The position numbers and the translations under genes were made by a program. A stretch of DNA of 64,000 nucleotides, taken from NCBI RefSeq assembly GCF_019345525.1, contig NZ_JAHKRA010000001.1, positions 310,001 to 374,000 on the forward strand. The letters run 5' to 3'. Below, one piece after another: positions 18,806 through 27,747 of this stretch (position 1 is its first letter; every line of letters starts with the position of its first letter). Below the pieces are notes generated by a model that had not been told where the DNA came from, did not search any database, and worked only from the letters and a program-made list of their open reading frames with translations. Origin of the DNA: Flavobacterium sp. NKUCC04_CG. Lineage in GTDB: Bacteria; Bacteroidota; Bacteroidia; Flavobacteriales; Flavobacteriaceae.

Positions 18806-19353
18806 ATTCCTTTATTTATTGTCAACAATTGCCTTTGTAATATTTTTCTCGCTTGGGCTAATTGCGATTTAGAAGTTCCTTCTTGAATACCCAATAATTT
18901 TGCTATCTCGACATGCTTGTATCCCTCTATAACAAAAAGATTAAAAACCATTCTCGCGCCTGTTGGCAATTGGTCTATGAAACACTGTATTTCGGCAACC
19001 CCCATATCACTATCAAAACTCCCTTCTTCCACTACTTCGCTATAAACCTGATCTTCCAAAAAAAGAACCTTTTTTTCACTCCTTAAAAAAGACAACGACT
19101 CATTAACCATAATACGTCGAATCCAGCCTTCAAAATTTCCCTTATTTTCAAAATCCACCACATGCCGAAAGACCTTAACAAACCCTCCGACCATGACGTG
19201 TTCTGCTTGCTGAACATCCCGAACATATTGCCTACAAACACTCAACATCCTCGGTGCATACCGATGATAAACATCGTGTTGCGCCATTCGATCATTCTCT
19301 TTTAGAAGGACGATTAATTCATGGGGGTTGTTACTAATTGGTATTACTTTCAA
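18784..19353 (-). CDS. ECF-type RNA polymerase sigma factor
   Basis: A 189-residue sigma-70 family protein with sigma-2 (about residues 20-90, including GNFEGWIRRIMVNESLSFLR) and sigma-4 (about 125-180, including VFNLFVIEGYKHVEIAKLLG and EGTSKSQLAQARKIL). The codon at 19353 is TTG. It is kept as the start because the preceding segment HELIVLLKENDR belongs to the conserved first helix; an internal ATG at 19287 would cut it off. Activity is probably held by the overlapping downstream membrane protein. Confidence 0.92.
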   Translation of the reverse strand: MKVIPISNNPHELIVLLKENDRMAQHDVYHRYAPRMLSVCRQYVRDVQQAEHVMVGGFVKVFRHVVDFENKGNFEGWIRRIMVNESLSFLRSEKKVLFLEDQVYSEVVEEGSFDSDMGVAEIQCFIDQLPTGARMVFNLFVIEGYKHVEIAKLLGIQEGTSKSQLAQARKILQRQLLTINKGIWSSGAK

Positions 19354-19432
19354 AATATATAAGGACTTCTATTTACATAGACGCTATTCCACGCAAAAAG
19401 GTTGTATCGAGTATTGATTCTTTTTTTAAATA

Positions 19433-21829
19433 TTATTTTACACTAAAGTTAAAAGCTAATTTTAAAGCCACATTATCGTTCAATCCTGGGTAAGCCGTAG
19501 GACCGTATCGATAAAATACTCCGATTCCTAAACCTAAAGACCCTATGTTTAAATAATTCATCGAAATCAAATTGCCCAATTGCAATCCTGTTTCCATAAA
19601 CACTTGGTCTTTTTGACGGTAAGGCATCAGTAAATAGCTTGTACTTTTAGTTAGATTCCCCCAACTTAAGTTATTATGTAGTGCAATTTGAGGCTGAAAC
19701 TTTCCGGTTTTAAAAAGTAGCGACCCAAATTCATGAGACGTAAATACACTGACATAAGTATCGGATAAAAATTCGTAGGGACGCATGGTTTGAAAAGTAT
19801 TTGTAATCAGATAAGGCAAATCCTTGTCATAACTCCCCTCCCCAGTAAACAACAAGCCATAAGGCAAAGGCGAATCAATATATCCTCCTTCTAATCTATA
19901 AGTGCTTTTTCCTAAGTTTTTAACGAAGAAAGACTGCTCTACGGCTGCTTCAAATTTATTGTATTTTAAACTTCCGTCCAACAAACCGTCAAGACCTCTG
20001 TAATATGACAAGTGAATAACTGGATACACCGTACCCATACTTACATTTCGTTTACCCGTATTGACTAGTTTCTCTTTATAGGCGTATCGAAAATTAACTG
20101 AAAACTGTGTATTGGTATATGGCCTAAATGAACCTCCTTCTTGATCAAAATCATATAATGGTGAAATTTTAGAATTGCTCAGCGACAGCCTCCATCGGCC
20201 ATACAACAACATTCTGAAGTTCGCCGTAACACTACTTTCTTCTATTTTGTCCATTCGATACGCCAAGATTCCACGCCATCCTCCAAATAGCCTGTCGGAA
20301 TATTCAAAACCGTGATTTCCAACTTCAACGAGATTGTTTTGATATTTTGCACCTATAGTAAAATCATCAATGGGTGAAATTTTATAAATCCCCTCAAAAC
20401 CATATTTCCATCGGTAATCTTTTAGTCCATATCCTATAAAACCACCAAAAGATAAATTTTTAAAAACATCTTCATTGGTATAAGCACCCAAGCCCAATCT
20501 AAAACCTTCAAATTCGTTATAAATCAACATCTTTGTAATATCTAAATCCACGTATTTAAAGCCTATTTTTCCCGTTGAAAATTTATCTAAACCGTTAAGC
20601 ACCTGATCAAACTTATATTTATGACCAATACTATCCAGAAACATATAGGTTTGTATCTCCGCTGTTTGGAGAGGTAATACTCTGTGTCGATTCCAAAACG
20701 CGCTATCTTGTTGGGAGGCATTTTCGTCCATACGCACAGTAATTCTGCCAAAATCTCTCTTTTGTAGCGGAACGTCAAATTGAACCCCGTCAATATAACT
20801 TTTGCCTTCCATTACTATATTTTGGGTTACTGAAGGTGAAGCCAACATGGTTACCGTATAATTCAACTGTTGTGGAAACCAATATGTATTATCCAAAAAC
20901 ACATATTGCTGCTGAATTTTAATATCCATCTTCCCCTTTTCAAAAGGTGTCGCGATTACATTTTGAATTGCATAGGTATTGGTATTAATATACAATACAC
21001 CTTGTAGCCCTTCAAAGTTTTTATTGGCCAAGGGTTTATACGAAATCAAATGTATGGTATCCGATCCTTGACTCCAACTGTCCTCCAGAACAAACTTGTA
21101 TTTTGAAAGACTGCCTTTGCTTATCGGATTAAGATAATAGAGGTCGAACAATTTAATATTGTCATCGTAAAAAGAGAAAGGTTGCAAATCCGTAGCCAAG
21201 GCGGCAAATGTTGGATTTTTAAGCCCCGACACTCGGGTAGCTTTGACGACTTCTTCGTTCCAATCTGGCGCTAAGAATTTGCGTTCGGTCACGGATTCCA
21301 TCAAAAACAGATTGCCTCCTTTAAACAGTTCTTTGAGTTTAATAGTATCATCCGAATTCTGGCTTTTGATATCCATGACCATCTTATTGTAGGAGGTATA
21401 CTGGAAGGCAGCAATTTTTTCGGGATTATTTTTGGCTTTATTCGCCAACACCTCTTTCATGATTCTATGAGCGGGATTCTCAGACAACGGAATAATTAAC
21501 TCCTGCAATTTTTCAGTACTAGGTTGCATTGCTATACGAATATTTTTCTCGGTGGCAGACACGGTGGCCGTAACGGTGGTGTAGCCAATAAAACTACTGC
21601 TAACCGCAGTAATCGGTTGAGAAGCATAATAGTTAAAATGCCCATCTATATCTGTCATTACAGCCCACTGTTGATTTTGATTAAAAACAATGGTAGCAAA
21701 TGCTAAGGGTTCTTGATTTTGCCCATCAACAACCTGTCCGCTAAAATAAAATGGCTGTGCGTGCAAGCTAGAGCTAAAAACTACAAGAAAGAAAATTAAT
21801 AGGGTCGTGAGATAATAGTGATCCTTCAT
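19433..21829 (-). CDS. DUF5686-family outer-membrane protein with carboxypeptidase-like N-terminal domain
   Basis: A 798-residue secreted protein with signal peptide to about residue 24. Residues about 27-100 form a carboxypeptidase-D-regulatory-like beta-sandwich (FSGQVVDGQNQEPLAFATIV, then TDIDGHFN and FIGY). The remainder matches the DUF5686 layout, with a long beta-rich C-terminal half ending in aromatic-terminated strands typical of an outer-membrane barrel (LGLGIGVFYRYGPTAYPG near the end). The family is common in Bacteroidota and lacks an assigned function. It appears to be monocistronic. Confidence 0.88.
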   Translation of the reverse strand: MKDHYYLTTLLIFFLVVFSSSLHAQPFYFSGQVVDGQNQEPLAFATIVFNQNQQWAVMTDIDGHFNYYASQPITAVSSSFIGYTTVTATVSATEKNIRIAMQPSTEKLQELIIPLSENPAHRIMKEVLANKAKNNPEKIAAFQYTSYNKMVMDIKSQNSDDTIKLKELFKGGNLFLMESVTERKFLAPDWNEEVVKATRVSGLKNPTFAALATDLQPFSFYDDNIKLFDLYYLNPISKGSLSKYKFVLEDSWSQGSDTIHLISYKPLANKNFEGLQGVLYINTNTYAIQNVIATPFEKGKMDIKIQQQYVFLDNTYWFPQQLNYTVTMLASPSVTQNIVMEGKSYIDGVQFDVPLQKRDFGRITVRMDENASQQDSAFWNRHRVLPLQTAEIQTYMFLDSIGHKYKFDQVLNGLDKFSTGKIGFKYVDLDITKMLIYNEFEGFRLGLGAYTNEDVFKNLSFGGFIGYGLKDYRWKYGFEGIYKISPIDDFTIGAKYQNNLVEVGNHGFEYSDRLFGGWRGILAYRMDKIEESSVTANFRMLLYGRWRLSLSNSKISPLYDFDQEGGSFRPYTNTQFSVNFRYAYKEKLVNTGKRNVSMGTVYPVIHLSYYRGLDGLLDGSLKYNKFEAAVEQSFFVKNLGKSTYRLEGGYIDSPLPYGLLFTGEGSYDKDLPYLITNTFQTMRPYEFLSDTYVSVFTSHEFGSLLFKTGKFQPQIALHNNLSWGNLTKSTSYLLMPYRQKDQVFMETGLQLGNLISMNYLNIGSLGLGIGVFYRYGPTAYPGLNDNVALKLAFNFSVK

Positions 21830-21898
21830 TATTGTCCATGTGAGTTATACACATAAGACCCGAAAAAGAGTGAAAAGTTACATAAAAAACAAATAATC

Positions 21899-22876
21899 TT
21901 ATTTTTTACGTTCAATTACATAATTAACCATCAGGATTAAAGCCTCTTTATAAGAAGAATTTGGGAAGGGTTGCAGTAGCTGAAGTGCTTCTTTTTGAAA
22001 TTCAATCATTTTGTGTTCAGCATAAACCAAACCCTCTTTTTGTTTCACAAAATCAATAACTTCGCGAACGCGTTTTTTGTCTTTATTGTGGTTTTTTACC
22101 GAATTGATCAACCAGCGTTTTTCTTTTTTATCAGAATGATTTAGAGCATAAATCAAGGGTAATGTCATTTTTTGCTCTTTGATATCTATACCGGTTGGCT
22201 TTCCTATTGGACCGTCGGTATAATCAAACAAATCATCCTTAATCTGAAATGCCATTCCGATTAATTCACCGAATTTCCGCATGTTTTCGATATATTCAGA
22301 GTGTTCAGGCAAAACAGATGCGGCACCTAAAGAACAACAAGCTGCAATAAGTGTAGCTGTTTTCTGTCGGATGATTTCGTAATACACTTCTTCTGTAATA
22401 TCTAACCTTCTCGCTTTTTCAATTTGCAACAATTCTCCTTCGCTCATCTCTCGTACAGCTACAGAAATAATTTTCAGTAAATCAAAATCATTGTTATCAA
22501 TAGAAAGCAAGAGACCTTTAGACAACAGATAATCGCCAACCAAAACCGCAATTTTATTTTTCCACAACGCATTTAAGGAAAAGAACCCTCTACGTTTGTT
22601 ACTATCGTCCACAACATCGTCATGAACTAAAGTAGCTGTATGAATAAGTTCAATAACCGAAGCACCTCTATATGTTCGCTCATTAACTTCCCCAGCCACC
22701 ATTTTGGCTGTTAGAAAAACAAACATTGGGCGCATTTGTTTTCCCTTTCGGTTAACAATATAATAAGTGATTCGATTGAGTAAGGCTACTTTAGAAGCCA
22801 TAGACTTATGGAACTTTTTTTCAAAAAGTTCCATTTCATTTAAAATCGGCTGTTTTATTTGCTCAACTATATTCAT
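21899..22876 (-). CDS. Polyprenyl (octaprenyl-type) diphosphate synthase
   Basis: All-trans polyprenyl diphosphate synthase of the IspB/IspA family, elongating with isopentenyl diphosphate to make the quinone side chain. The first aspartate-rich motif is HDDVVDDSNKRRG and the second is KDDLFDYTD. The basic GKQMRPMFVFL upstream and GIDIKEQKMTLPL downstream also fit. Start at ATG 22876 (MNIVEQIKQP) rather than the TTG 9 bp upstream. Chain length cannot be fixed by eye; menaquinone synthesis is the likely pathway in this group. Confidence 0.93.
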   Translation of the reverse strand: MNIVEQIKQPILNEMELFEKKFHKSMASKVALLNRITYYIVNRKGKQMRPMFVFLTAKMVAGEVNERTYRGASVIELIHTATLVHDDVVDDSNKRRGFFSLNALWKNKIAVLVGDYLLSKGLLLSIDNNDFDLLKIISVAVREMSEGELLQIEKARRLDITEEVYYEIIRQKTATLIAACCSLGAASVLPEHSEYIENMRKFGELIGMAFQIKDDLFDYTDGPIGKPTGIDIKEQKMTLPLIYALNHSDKKEKRWLINSVKNHNKDKKRVREVIDFVKQKEGLVYAEHKMIEFQKEALQLLQPFPNSSYKEALILMVNYVIERKK

Positions 22877-22992
22877 CGTAGTCAAAAATACAATTTTTAA
22901 GGAGTTTACATACCTTTAAAATCGAATAATTATTTTAAAAGCAACTGTTCCAAAAATCAGTGATGACTCTTATCATTACTAATTCACGCTGA

Positions 22993-24033
22993 TTACGATT
23001 TATTCGCCAATTGCCCACAAGCGGCATCGATGTCTTTACCGCGACTTCTACGTACTTTAGCAACAATGTCATTGCGTTCAAGAGTTCGAATATAGTTATC
23101 TATCGCACTGGAGTCGGCTTGTTGAAACTTACCGTCATCAATGGGATTATATTCAATTAAATTCACCTTGCAGGGTACATACTTACAAAATTTCACCAAG
23201 GCATCGATGGATTTTTTATCGTCGTTGATTCCTTTCCAAACCACATATTCATACGTAATACGGCTGCGTGTTTTTGAGTACCAATACTCTAAACTTTCGC
23301 GAAGTTCTTGAAGTGGAAAATTCTTGGCAAAGGGCATAATATCCGCACGAATTTCATCAATTGCAGAATGTAACGATACCGCTAATTTAAACTTAACCTC
23401 ATCATCAGCCAGTTTTTTAATCATTTTGGGAATCCCTGAAGTAGAAACGGTAATGCGTTTGGGCGACATTCCCATCCCTTCGCTAGAAGTAATCTTTTCT
23501 ATCGCTTTTTGAACGTTGTTATAGTTCATCAAAGGTTCTCCCATGCCCATAAAGACAATATTTGAAAGTGGTCGTCCAAAAAGCTGACGGCTTTCTTGAT
23601 CAATGGCAAGCACCTGATCGTAAATTTCATCAGGGTTTAAATTTCGCATTCGCTTTAATTGAGCCGTTGCACAGAAAGTACAATCCAAACTACAACCTAC
23701 TTGGCTCGAAACACAAGCGGTAGTACGTGTATTGGTAGGAATCAATACCGACTCCACGATTAATCCATCGTGCAAACGGACGGCATTCTTAACCGTTCCA
23801 TCGGAACTTTGTTGCCTTTGATCCACGTTGATGTGGTTAATAACAAAATGCGCCTCCAACATTTGGCGACTTTCCTTAGAAAGATTACTCATGTCTTCAA
23901 AACCATGAGCCCCTTTACTCCACAACCATTCGTACACTTGATTTCCTCTAAACGACTTATCTCCTTGAGTTACAAAGAACTCACGCAGTTGTTCTTTAGT
24001 TAGAGATCTGATATCTTTTTTTTCCACTTGCAT
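22993..24033 (-). CDS. rlmN: RlmN, 23S rRNA A2503 / tRNA A37 C2-methyltransferase
   Basis: Radical-SAM enzyme methylating C2 of A2503 in 23S rRNA. The cluster-binding CxxxCxxC is seen as GCSLDCTFCATAQ near residue 118, followed by NIVFMGMGEPL. The C-terminal region has the family's catalytic-cysteine context (DIDAACGQL). Length 346 is standard. A -7 element lies only 4 nt before the ATG, suggesting a leaderless transcript. Confidence 0.97.
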   Translation of the reverse strand: MQVEKKDIRSLTKEQLREFFVTQGDKSFRGNQVYEWLWSKGAHGFEDMSNLSKESRQMLEAHFVINHINVDQRQQSSDGTVKNAVRLHDGLIVESVLIPTNTRTTACVSSQVGCSLDCTFCATAQLKRMRNLNPDEIYDQVLAIDQESRQLFGRPLSNIVFMGMGEPLMNYNNVQKAIEKITSSEGMGMSPKRITVSTSGIPKMIKKLADDEVKFKLAVSLHSAIDEIRADIMPFAKNFPLQELRESLEYWYSKTRSRITYEYVVWKGINDDKKSIDALVKFCKYVPCKVNLIEYNPIDDGKFQQADSSAIDNYIRTLERNDIVAKVRRSRGKDIDAACGQLANKS

Positions 24034-24037
24034 GGCG

Positions 24038-24045
24038 CAAAGGTA
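24038..24045 (-). promoter_or_regulatory. -7 promoter element abutting the rlmN start
   Basis: Minus-strand TACCTTTG, then CGCC, then the rlmN ATG. With the usual -7 geometry transcription would begin at or within a few bases of the A of ATG, so the message would be leaderless. Confidence 0.65.
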
Positions 24046-24074
24046 AAGATTTTTCGTTTTAAATACTTGATATT

Positions 24075-24108
24075 ATTTGCAGATTCGTCTATACGCGAAT
24101 TTGCATAG
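24075..24108. repeat. Imperfect palindrome in rlmN-methyltransferase spacer
   Basis: GCAGATTCG (24079-24087) pairs with CGAATTTGC (24096-24104) with one mismatch. The flank ATTTGCAGAT and the core TTCGTCTAT recur in the spacer at 46729-46843, suggesting a dispersed intergenic repeat family. Its function is unknown. Confidence 0.45.
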
Positions 24109-24155
24109 TCGCAACTGCATCGTTTACTAATGAACTGTTTACTAGAAACTTTATT

Positions 24156-24163
24156 TATCTTTG
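24156..24163 (+). promoter_or_regulatory. -7 promoter element of the O-methyltransferase gene
   Basis: TATCTTTG at 24156-24163, 33 bp before the ATG, matches TAnnTTTG. No clear -33 TTG. Confidence 0.6.
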
Positions 24164-24195
24164 CCGAATATAGCAAATTCTAAATCACGTTAAAA

Positions 24196-24837
24196 ATGCA
24201 TTTTATATCGCCACAATTAGAAAATTATGTACTACAACATTCGGAAAACGAGCCCGATCTACTAGCGCAACTCAATAGAGAAACACATCAAAAAGTACTT
24301 AGACCCCGTATGTTAAGCGGTCATTTTCAAGGACGTGTTCTGAGTGTATTGTCTAAAATAATCGCTCCTAAACACATTTTAGAAATCGGTACCTATACTG
24401 GTTATTCAACCCTATGCTTGGCAGAAGGCTTACTTCAAGGAGGCACTTTAGATACCATTGATATCAATGAAGAATTGATAGATATCCAAAGAAAGTATTT
24501 TGATTTATCGCCATATGCTACTCAAATAACTCAACACTTAGGCAGTGCTATTGACATCATCCCTAGCTTGGATAAGAAGTTTGACTTGGTTTTTATAGAT
24601 GCCGACAAACCCAATTATTGCAATTATTTTGAATTGATTGTTCCCAAAATGAATCCTGGTGGCGTCATTTTATCAGATAATGTTTTGTGGTCTGGAAAAG
24701 TATTGGAAGAAATCGAAGCCAATGATAAAAGCACCATCATCATAGACAACTACAATAAGTTACTAAAAAACGATCCCCGTGTGGAAACGGTTTTATTACC
24801 TATACGTGACGGTATCACCGTAAGTCGTGTTTTATAA
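24196..24837 (+). CDS. Class I SAM-dependent O-methyltransferase (caffeoyl-CoA OMT family)
   Basis: A 213-residue soluble methyltransferase. SAM-binding motif I is ILEIGTYTGYSTLCLAEGL, followed by DTIDINEELIDI and the acidic metal-binding segment LVFIDADKPNY characteristic of the cation-dependent COMT/MdmC group. A later SDNVLWSGKV also fits the family. The acceptor substrate is unknown; bacterial members act on catechols or on small molecules. It is followed by a strong terminator, so it is probably monocistronic. Confidence 0.9.
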   Translation: MHFISPQLENYVLQHSENEPDLLAQLNRETHQKVLRPRMLSGHFQGRVLSVLSKIIAPKHILEIGTYTGYSTLCLAEGLLQGGTLDTIDINEELIDIQRKYFDLSPYATQITQHLGSAIDIIPSLDKKFDLVFIDADKPNYCNYFELIVPKMNPGGVILSDNVLWSGKVLEEIEANDKSTIIIDNYNKLLKNDPRVETVLLPIRDGITVSRVL

Positions 24838-24851
24838 AAAAAGGGCACAAA

Positions 24852-24886
24852 AAAAGGGCTGGTATCTCATGGATATCAGCCCTTTT
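24852..24886. terminator. Bidirectional intrinsic terminator
   Basis: GGGCTGGTATC and GATATCAGCCC form a stem (one G-U in RNA) with a short loop and A/T runs on both sides. It lies between the methyltransferase and the convergent tat/PAP2 operon and can serve both. Confidence 0.88.
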
Positions 24887-24901
24887 CGTTGCTTTTAAAA
24901 A

Positions 24902-25459
24902 CTAAAAATTATATTTTCTTTCCGCATACTGAAATAGTTTATAACACAGGCTGCCCATAACAAGCCCCGCCATGTATCCCACTAATATATCTCCTGGGAA
25001 ATGCAAAGACAAATATATTCTACTGTATGCAAAAACCAATGGAAAAATAAACACTAAAAAAGCATATTTATAAAATCTGCGTAAAATCAAAAACAGAAAC
25101 AACATCGTTGCCGTAGAATTAGAAGCGTGTCCAGAAAAGAAACTATAAGTATCACTACATTTCACTACCCTAATAATTCCGTTGATATCTAAATCGTTAC
25201 ACGGACGTAAGCGCTGTACATTATATTTAACCAAATTGGTAAATTGATCGGTACATAAAATCAATAATGCCAAAAATAAGATGGTTATCCCTAGCTTTTT
25301 CCAACCTAATTTCTTGTATAAAAAATACATTACAATTAAGAAAAACGGAATCCAATTAAGCTGTTTGGTGATAAACAACCAAAATGGATCGAAAGTCTCT
25401 GATCCAAAACTATTTAAAAAGACCAGCAATTGCTTGTCTAACTGAATTAATGTTTCCAA
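24902..25459 (-). CDS. PAP2-family membrane phosphatase
   Basis: A 185-residue integral membrane protein with about five or six helices. The three PAP2 signature motifs are present: KYNVQRLRP (K-x6-RP), SFFSGH and SRIYLSLHFPGD (SR-x5-H-x3-D). It probably acts on a lipid phosphate at the outer face of the inner membrane; undecaprenyl-diphosphate phosphatase activity is possible but not shown. The start codon is TTG at 25459-25457, one base after the tat stop. No ATG is available before the conserved N-terminus, and the close spacing supports coupling. Confidence 0.9.
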   Translation of the reverse strand: METLIQLDKQLLVFLNSFGSETFDPFWLFITKQLNWIPFFLIVMYFLYKKLGWKKLGITILFLALLILCTDQFTNLVKYNVQRLRPCNDLDINGIIRVVKCSDTYSFFSGHASNSTATMLFLFLILRRFYKYAFLVFIFPLVFAYSRIYLSLHFPGDILVGYMAGLVMGSLCYKLFQYAERKYNF

Positions 25460-25460
25460 A

Positions 25461-25760
25461 CTATAATTGTCTTTTTATTGGTCCGGTGATATTTTCCAAA
25501 TCCTCTTTTGTCTTATTAATTTCATTTTTGATATCCGATGTTGGATCGATATCAAAATTTAGAGTTTCTTTAATTTCGTCCGCAATACCTGATTCCTCAG
25601 CACTTTTCTTGATTTCGCTTTTAATATCGTTCGTCGCATTTTTTAATTGAGACATGGCTTTAGCAAATGTTCGAGCCATTTCAGGCACTTTATCCGAACC
25701 GAACAACATCAAAATAACTAAAATGATAAAGAATATCTCTCCCCCTCCAATTCCAAACAT
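25461..25760 (-). CDS. TatA/TatB-type twin-arginine translocase subunit
   Basis: A 99-residue protein with an N-terminal membrane helix (FGIGGGEIFFIILVILMLFG), the FG hinge, an amphipathic helix (DKVPEMARTFAKAMSQLK) and an acidic/lysine-rich cytoplasmic tail. Glu at position 8 resembles TatB, while the short length is nearer TatA, so the subtype is left open. tatC is not in the window. It forms an operon with the PAP2 phosphatase. Confidence 0.92.
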   Translation of the reverse strand: MFGIGGGEIFFIILVILMLFGSDKVPEMARTFAKAMSQLKNATNDIKSEIKKSAEESGIADEIKETLNFDIDPTSDIKNEINKTKEDLENITGPIKRQL

Positions 25761-25789
25761 AATTGAAAATTTTATTTTTTCGTAGAATG

Positions 25790-25797
25790 CAAAGCTA
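25790..25797 (-). promoter_or_regulatory. -7 promoter element of the tat-PAP2 operon
   Basis: Minus-strand TAGCTTTG matches TAnnTTTG and lies 29 bp before the tat ATG. Confidence 0.55.
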
Positions 25798-25858
25798 CAA
25801 AGATTTATAAACGTATGTTGTAATTATAACGGAAAACCTTTCGTTAAATTTTAAAAAA

Positions 25859-26605
25859 CTAATTTTTAGGATTCCCCTTTTTATCTTTTTCCTGAATCAT
25901 CTCTAAGAATCCCAGCGCCAAATCACCTAATCGCAACTGCAATGAAGCTTTAGCAACTCCCTTTGCATTCAACAATGACAAGACTTCCGGATCGGATACG
26001 GCATTATATACAAAACCCATCACATATGCGTCTGGAATACCGTAGTTCTCGCGAATAAATTTTTCGTCAAAAATGCGTAATAGTTTTTCCTTTCGCATTT
26101 CTTCTTGCTCGTATTTCAGTGCTTTTTTCAGCATTTTTGTACGTCCAGTAATGGCATTGACAATCATGTCAATAGGAATTAAACCCCCTCCGGAATTCGC
26201 CGTGTACAGTCGCCTTTCTGCCGGTGTCAATATTTTCCTACCCTTGGGAACTATCCCCAAAGATTCTGCAGTAACTTTATAAATCATGATTTCGCTCAAT
26301 TGATACGATAAATCATTTTCTTCTAAGGGTATAAAAAGCATCTCCTTTTTTAAATCTAACTCATCCAAGGTTCTGCGATATCCTATAAAAAGTGAGCCCG
26401 AAAACATCAAGGTATCGTTTGCCTTACCCATCAATTCAAAATAACCTCCCTTACGACTCAACACCGATTCACCAGTATTGACATTGGCAATATAAATGCC
26501 ACTCAACAATTTTGAACGAGAAACAATTTTACCCTGAAGCAATTCTCTCTCTTGAGAAAATGCCGTAAATGAAAAAAATAAAAACAAAAAAAGAATGCCT
26601 CTCAT
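25859..26605 (-). CDS. Secreted carboxypeptidase-like regulatory domain protein
   Basis: A 248-residue protein with a signal peptide (cleavage near AFSQ) and a beta-sandwich domain (about residues 20-100, starting LLQGKIVSRSKLLSGIYI) like the carboxypeptidase-D regulatory domain common in Bacteroidota envelope proteins. The C-terminal half (about 110-245) is helical and charged and not recognised. It is probably periplasmic or attached to the outer membrane. No operon partner is evident, and the role is unknown. Confidence 0.75.
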   Translation of the reverse strand: MRGILFLFLFFSFTAFSQERELLQGKIVSRSKLLSGIYIANVNTGESVLSRKGGYFELMGKANDTLMFSGSLFIGYRRTLDELDLKKEMLFIPLEENDLSYQLSEIMIYKVTAESLGIVPKGRKILTPAERRLYTANSGGGLIPIDMIVNAITGRTKMLKKALKYEQEEMRKEKLLRIFDEKFIRENYGIPDAYVMGFVYNAVSDPEVLSLLNAKGVAKASLQLRLGDLALGFLEMIQEKDKKGNPKN

Positions 26606-26725
26606 TTAATTAATCAATTATAATTTGACGGTAAAATTATCCGAATAATCCACATCTAGAACTTCTGCATGGGTAAATTTATGTTAAATGTGAATTTACA
26701 AACAATTCATCAAAATGAATAGCTA

Positions 26726-26756
26726 TTGTATAAACTATCCTTTAATCGTACTTTTG
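26726..26756 (+). promoter_or_regulatory. Promoter of pepE (-33/-7)
   Basis: TTG at 26726-26728, a 20-nt spacer, then TACTTTTG at 26749-26756, close to the Bacteroidota consensus. It predicts a leader of roughly 85-90 nt before pepE. The rest of the 26606-26849 spacer holds only a weak GTAAATT...AATTTAC inverted repeat near 26672. Confidence 0.7.
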
Positions 26757-26849
26757 ATTTAAATTGCCTCCATTGTAATCCTTATAAAACAACAAATCCT
26801 TCTTATCAATAAAATCACATCTTATATCCGCTTAAATGCATATCAACTC

Positions 26850-27557
26850 ATGAAAAAAATAATCATAGCGAGCACCTCTACCTTACACGATGGGGACTAT
26901 TTGGACTATTTGTTACCAGAATTAAAAACATTTTTCAAACAAGTTAAAACTTTGACTTTTATTCCTTTTGCAAGGCCTAGCGGTATTTCACATGAAGACT
27001 ATACCGCAAAAGTACAGTTAGCCTTTTCCAAAATCGGAATTGAAGTTAAAGGCCTGCATGAATTTGAAGACCCTTTACTTGGCTTACAAGAAGCCGAAGC
27101 CATTTTTACGGGTGGCGGTAATACTTTTTTATTGGTAAAACAACTTTATGATCACGGTCTGATGCCAACGCTAATTGAAACCGTTAAGTCTGGAACGCCC
27201 TATTTGGGAACCAGTGCCGGTAGCAATATCTGTGGACTGACTATGGAAACTACCAATGATATGCCAATCATTTACCCTCCTTCCTTTCAAACTTTGGGAT
27301 TGGTTCCCTTTAACATCAATCCGCATTATTTAGATCCCGACCCCGACTCCAAACACATGGGTGAAACTCGCGAAACGCGCATACATGAATTTCATCAATT
27401 TAATTCACAACCCGTGATTGGATTGAGAGAAGGAAGTTGGATTGAAGTTTTGGGCGATTGCATCACATTAAGAGGGCAACTGACCGCGAGAATATTTAGA
27501 AAAAATCAAATTCCAAAAGAAATCGAAACCGCCAGCTCACTCTCTAATTTAAATTAG
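26850..27557 (+). CDS. pepE: PepE, peptidase S51 (aspartyl dipeptidase)
   Basis: Cytoplasmic serine peptidase of family S51 that hydrolyses dipeptides with N-terminal aspartate. The nucleophile Ser (about 122) lies in YLGTSAGSNI, the preceding glycine loop is FTGGGNTF, and the conserved NPHYLDPDP supplies the histidine. Length is 235. The single gene is flanked by its own promoter and a downstream hairpin. Confidence 0.93.
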   Translation: MKKIIIASTSTLHDGDYLDYLLPELKTFFKQVKTLTFIPFARPSGISHEDYTAKVQLAFSKIGIEVKGLHEFEDPLLGLQEAEAIFTGGGNTFLLVKQLYDHGLMPTLIETVKSGTPYLGTSAGSNICGLTMETTNDMPIIYPPSFQTLGLVPFNINPHYLDPDPDSKHMGETRETRIHEFHQFNSQPVIGLREGSWIEVLGDCITLRGQLTARIFRKNQIPKEIETASSLSNLN

Positions 27558-27581
27558 AAAAAATAATTTCCACATTACAAA

Positions 27582-27616
27582 AAGGTTTGTTTTAGATCTA
27601 TTTTAGAACAAACCTT
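27582..27616 (+). terminator. Hairpin after pepE, terminator-like
   Basis: AAGGTTTGTT (27582-27591) pairs perfectly with AACAAACCTT (27607-27616). The following bases are ATATTAATT rather than a clean T-run, so termination is likely but weaker than at the other sites. Confidence 0.55.
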
Positions 27617-27747
27617 ATATTAATTCGCGGTTTTCACAGCTGAAAATTAATTTTTCGTAAAATAATAGTTAAATATATCCTATTTTTACAAGTTCGCTTT
27701 TAAATTTTACGTACCTTAAACATGAAATAACAACCCAATCATTTACT

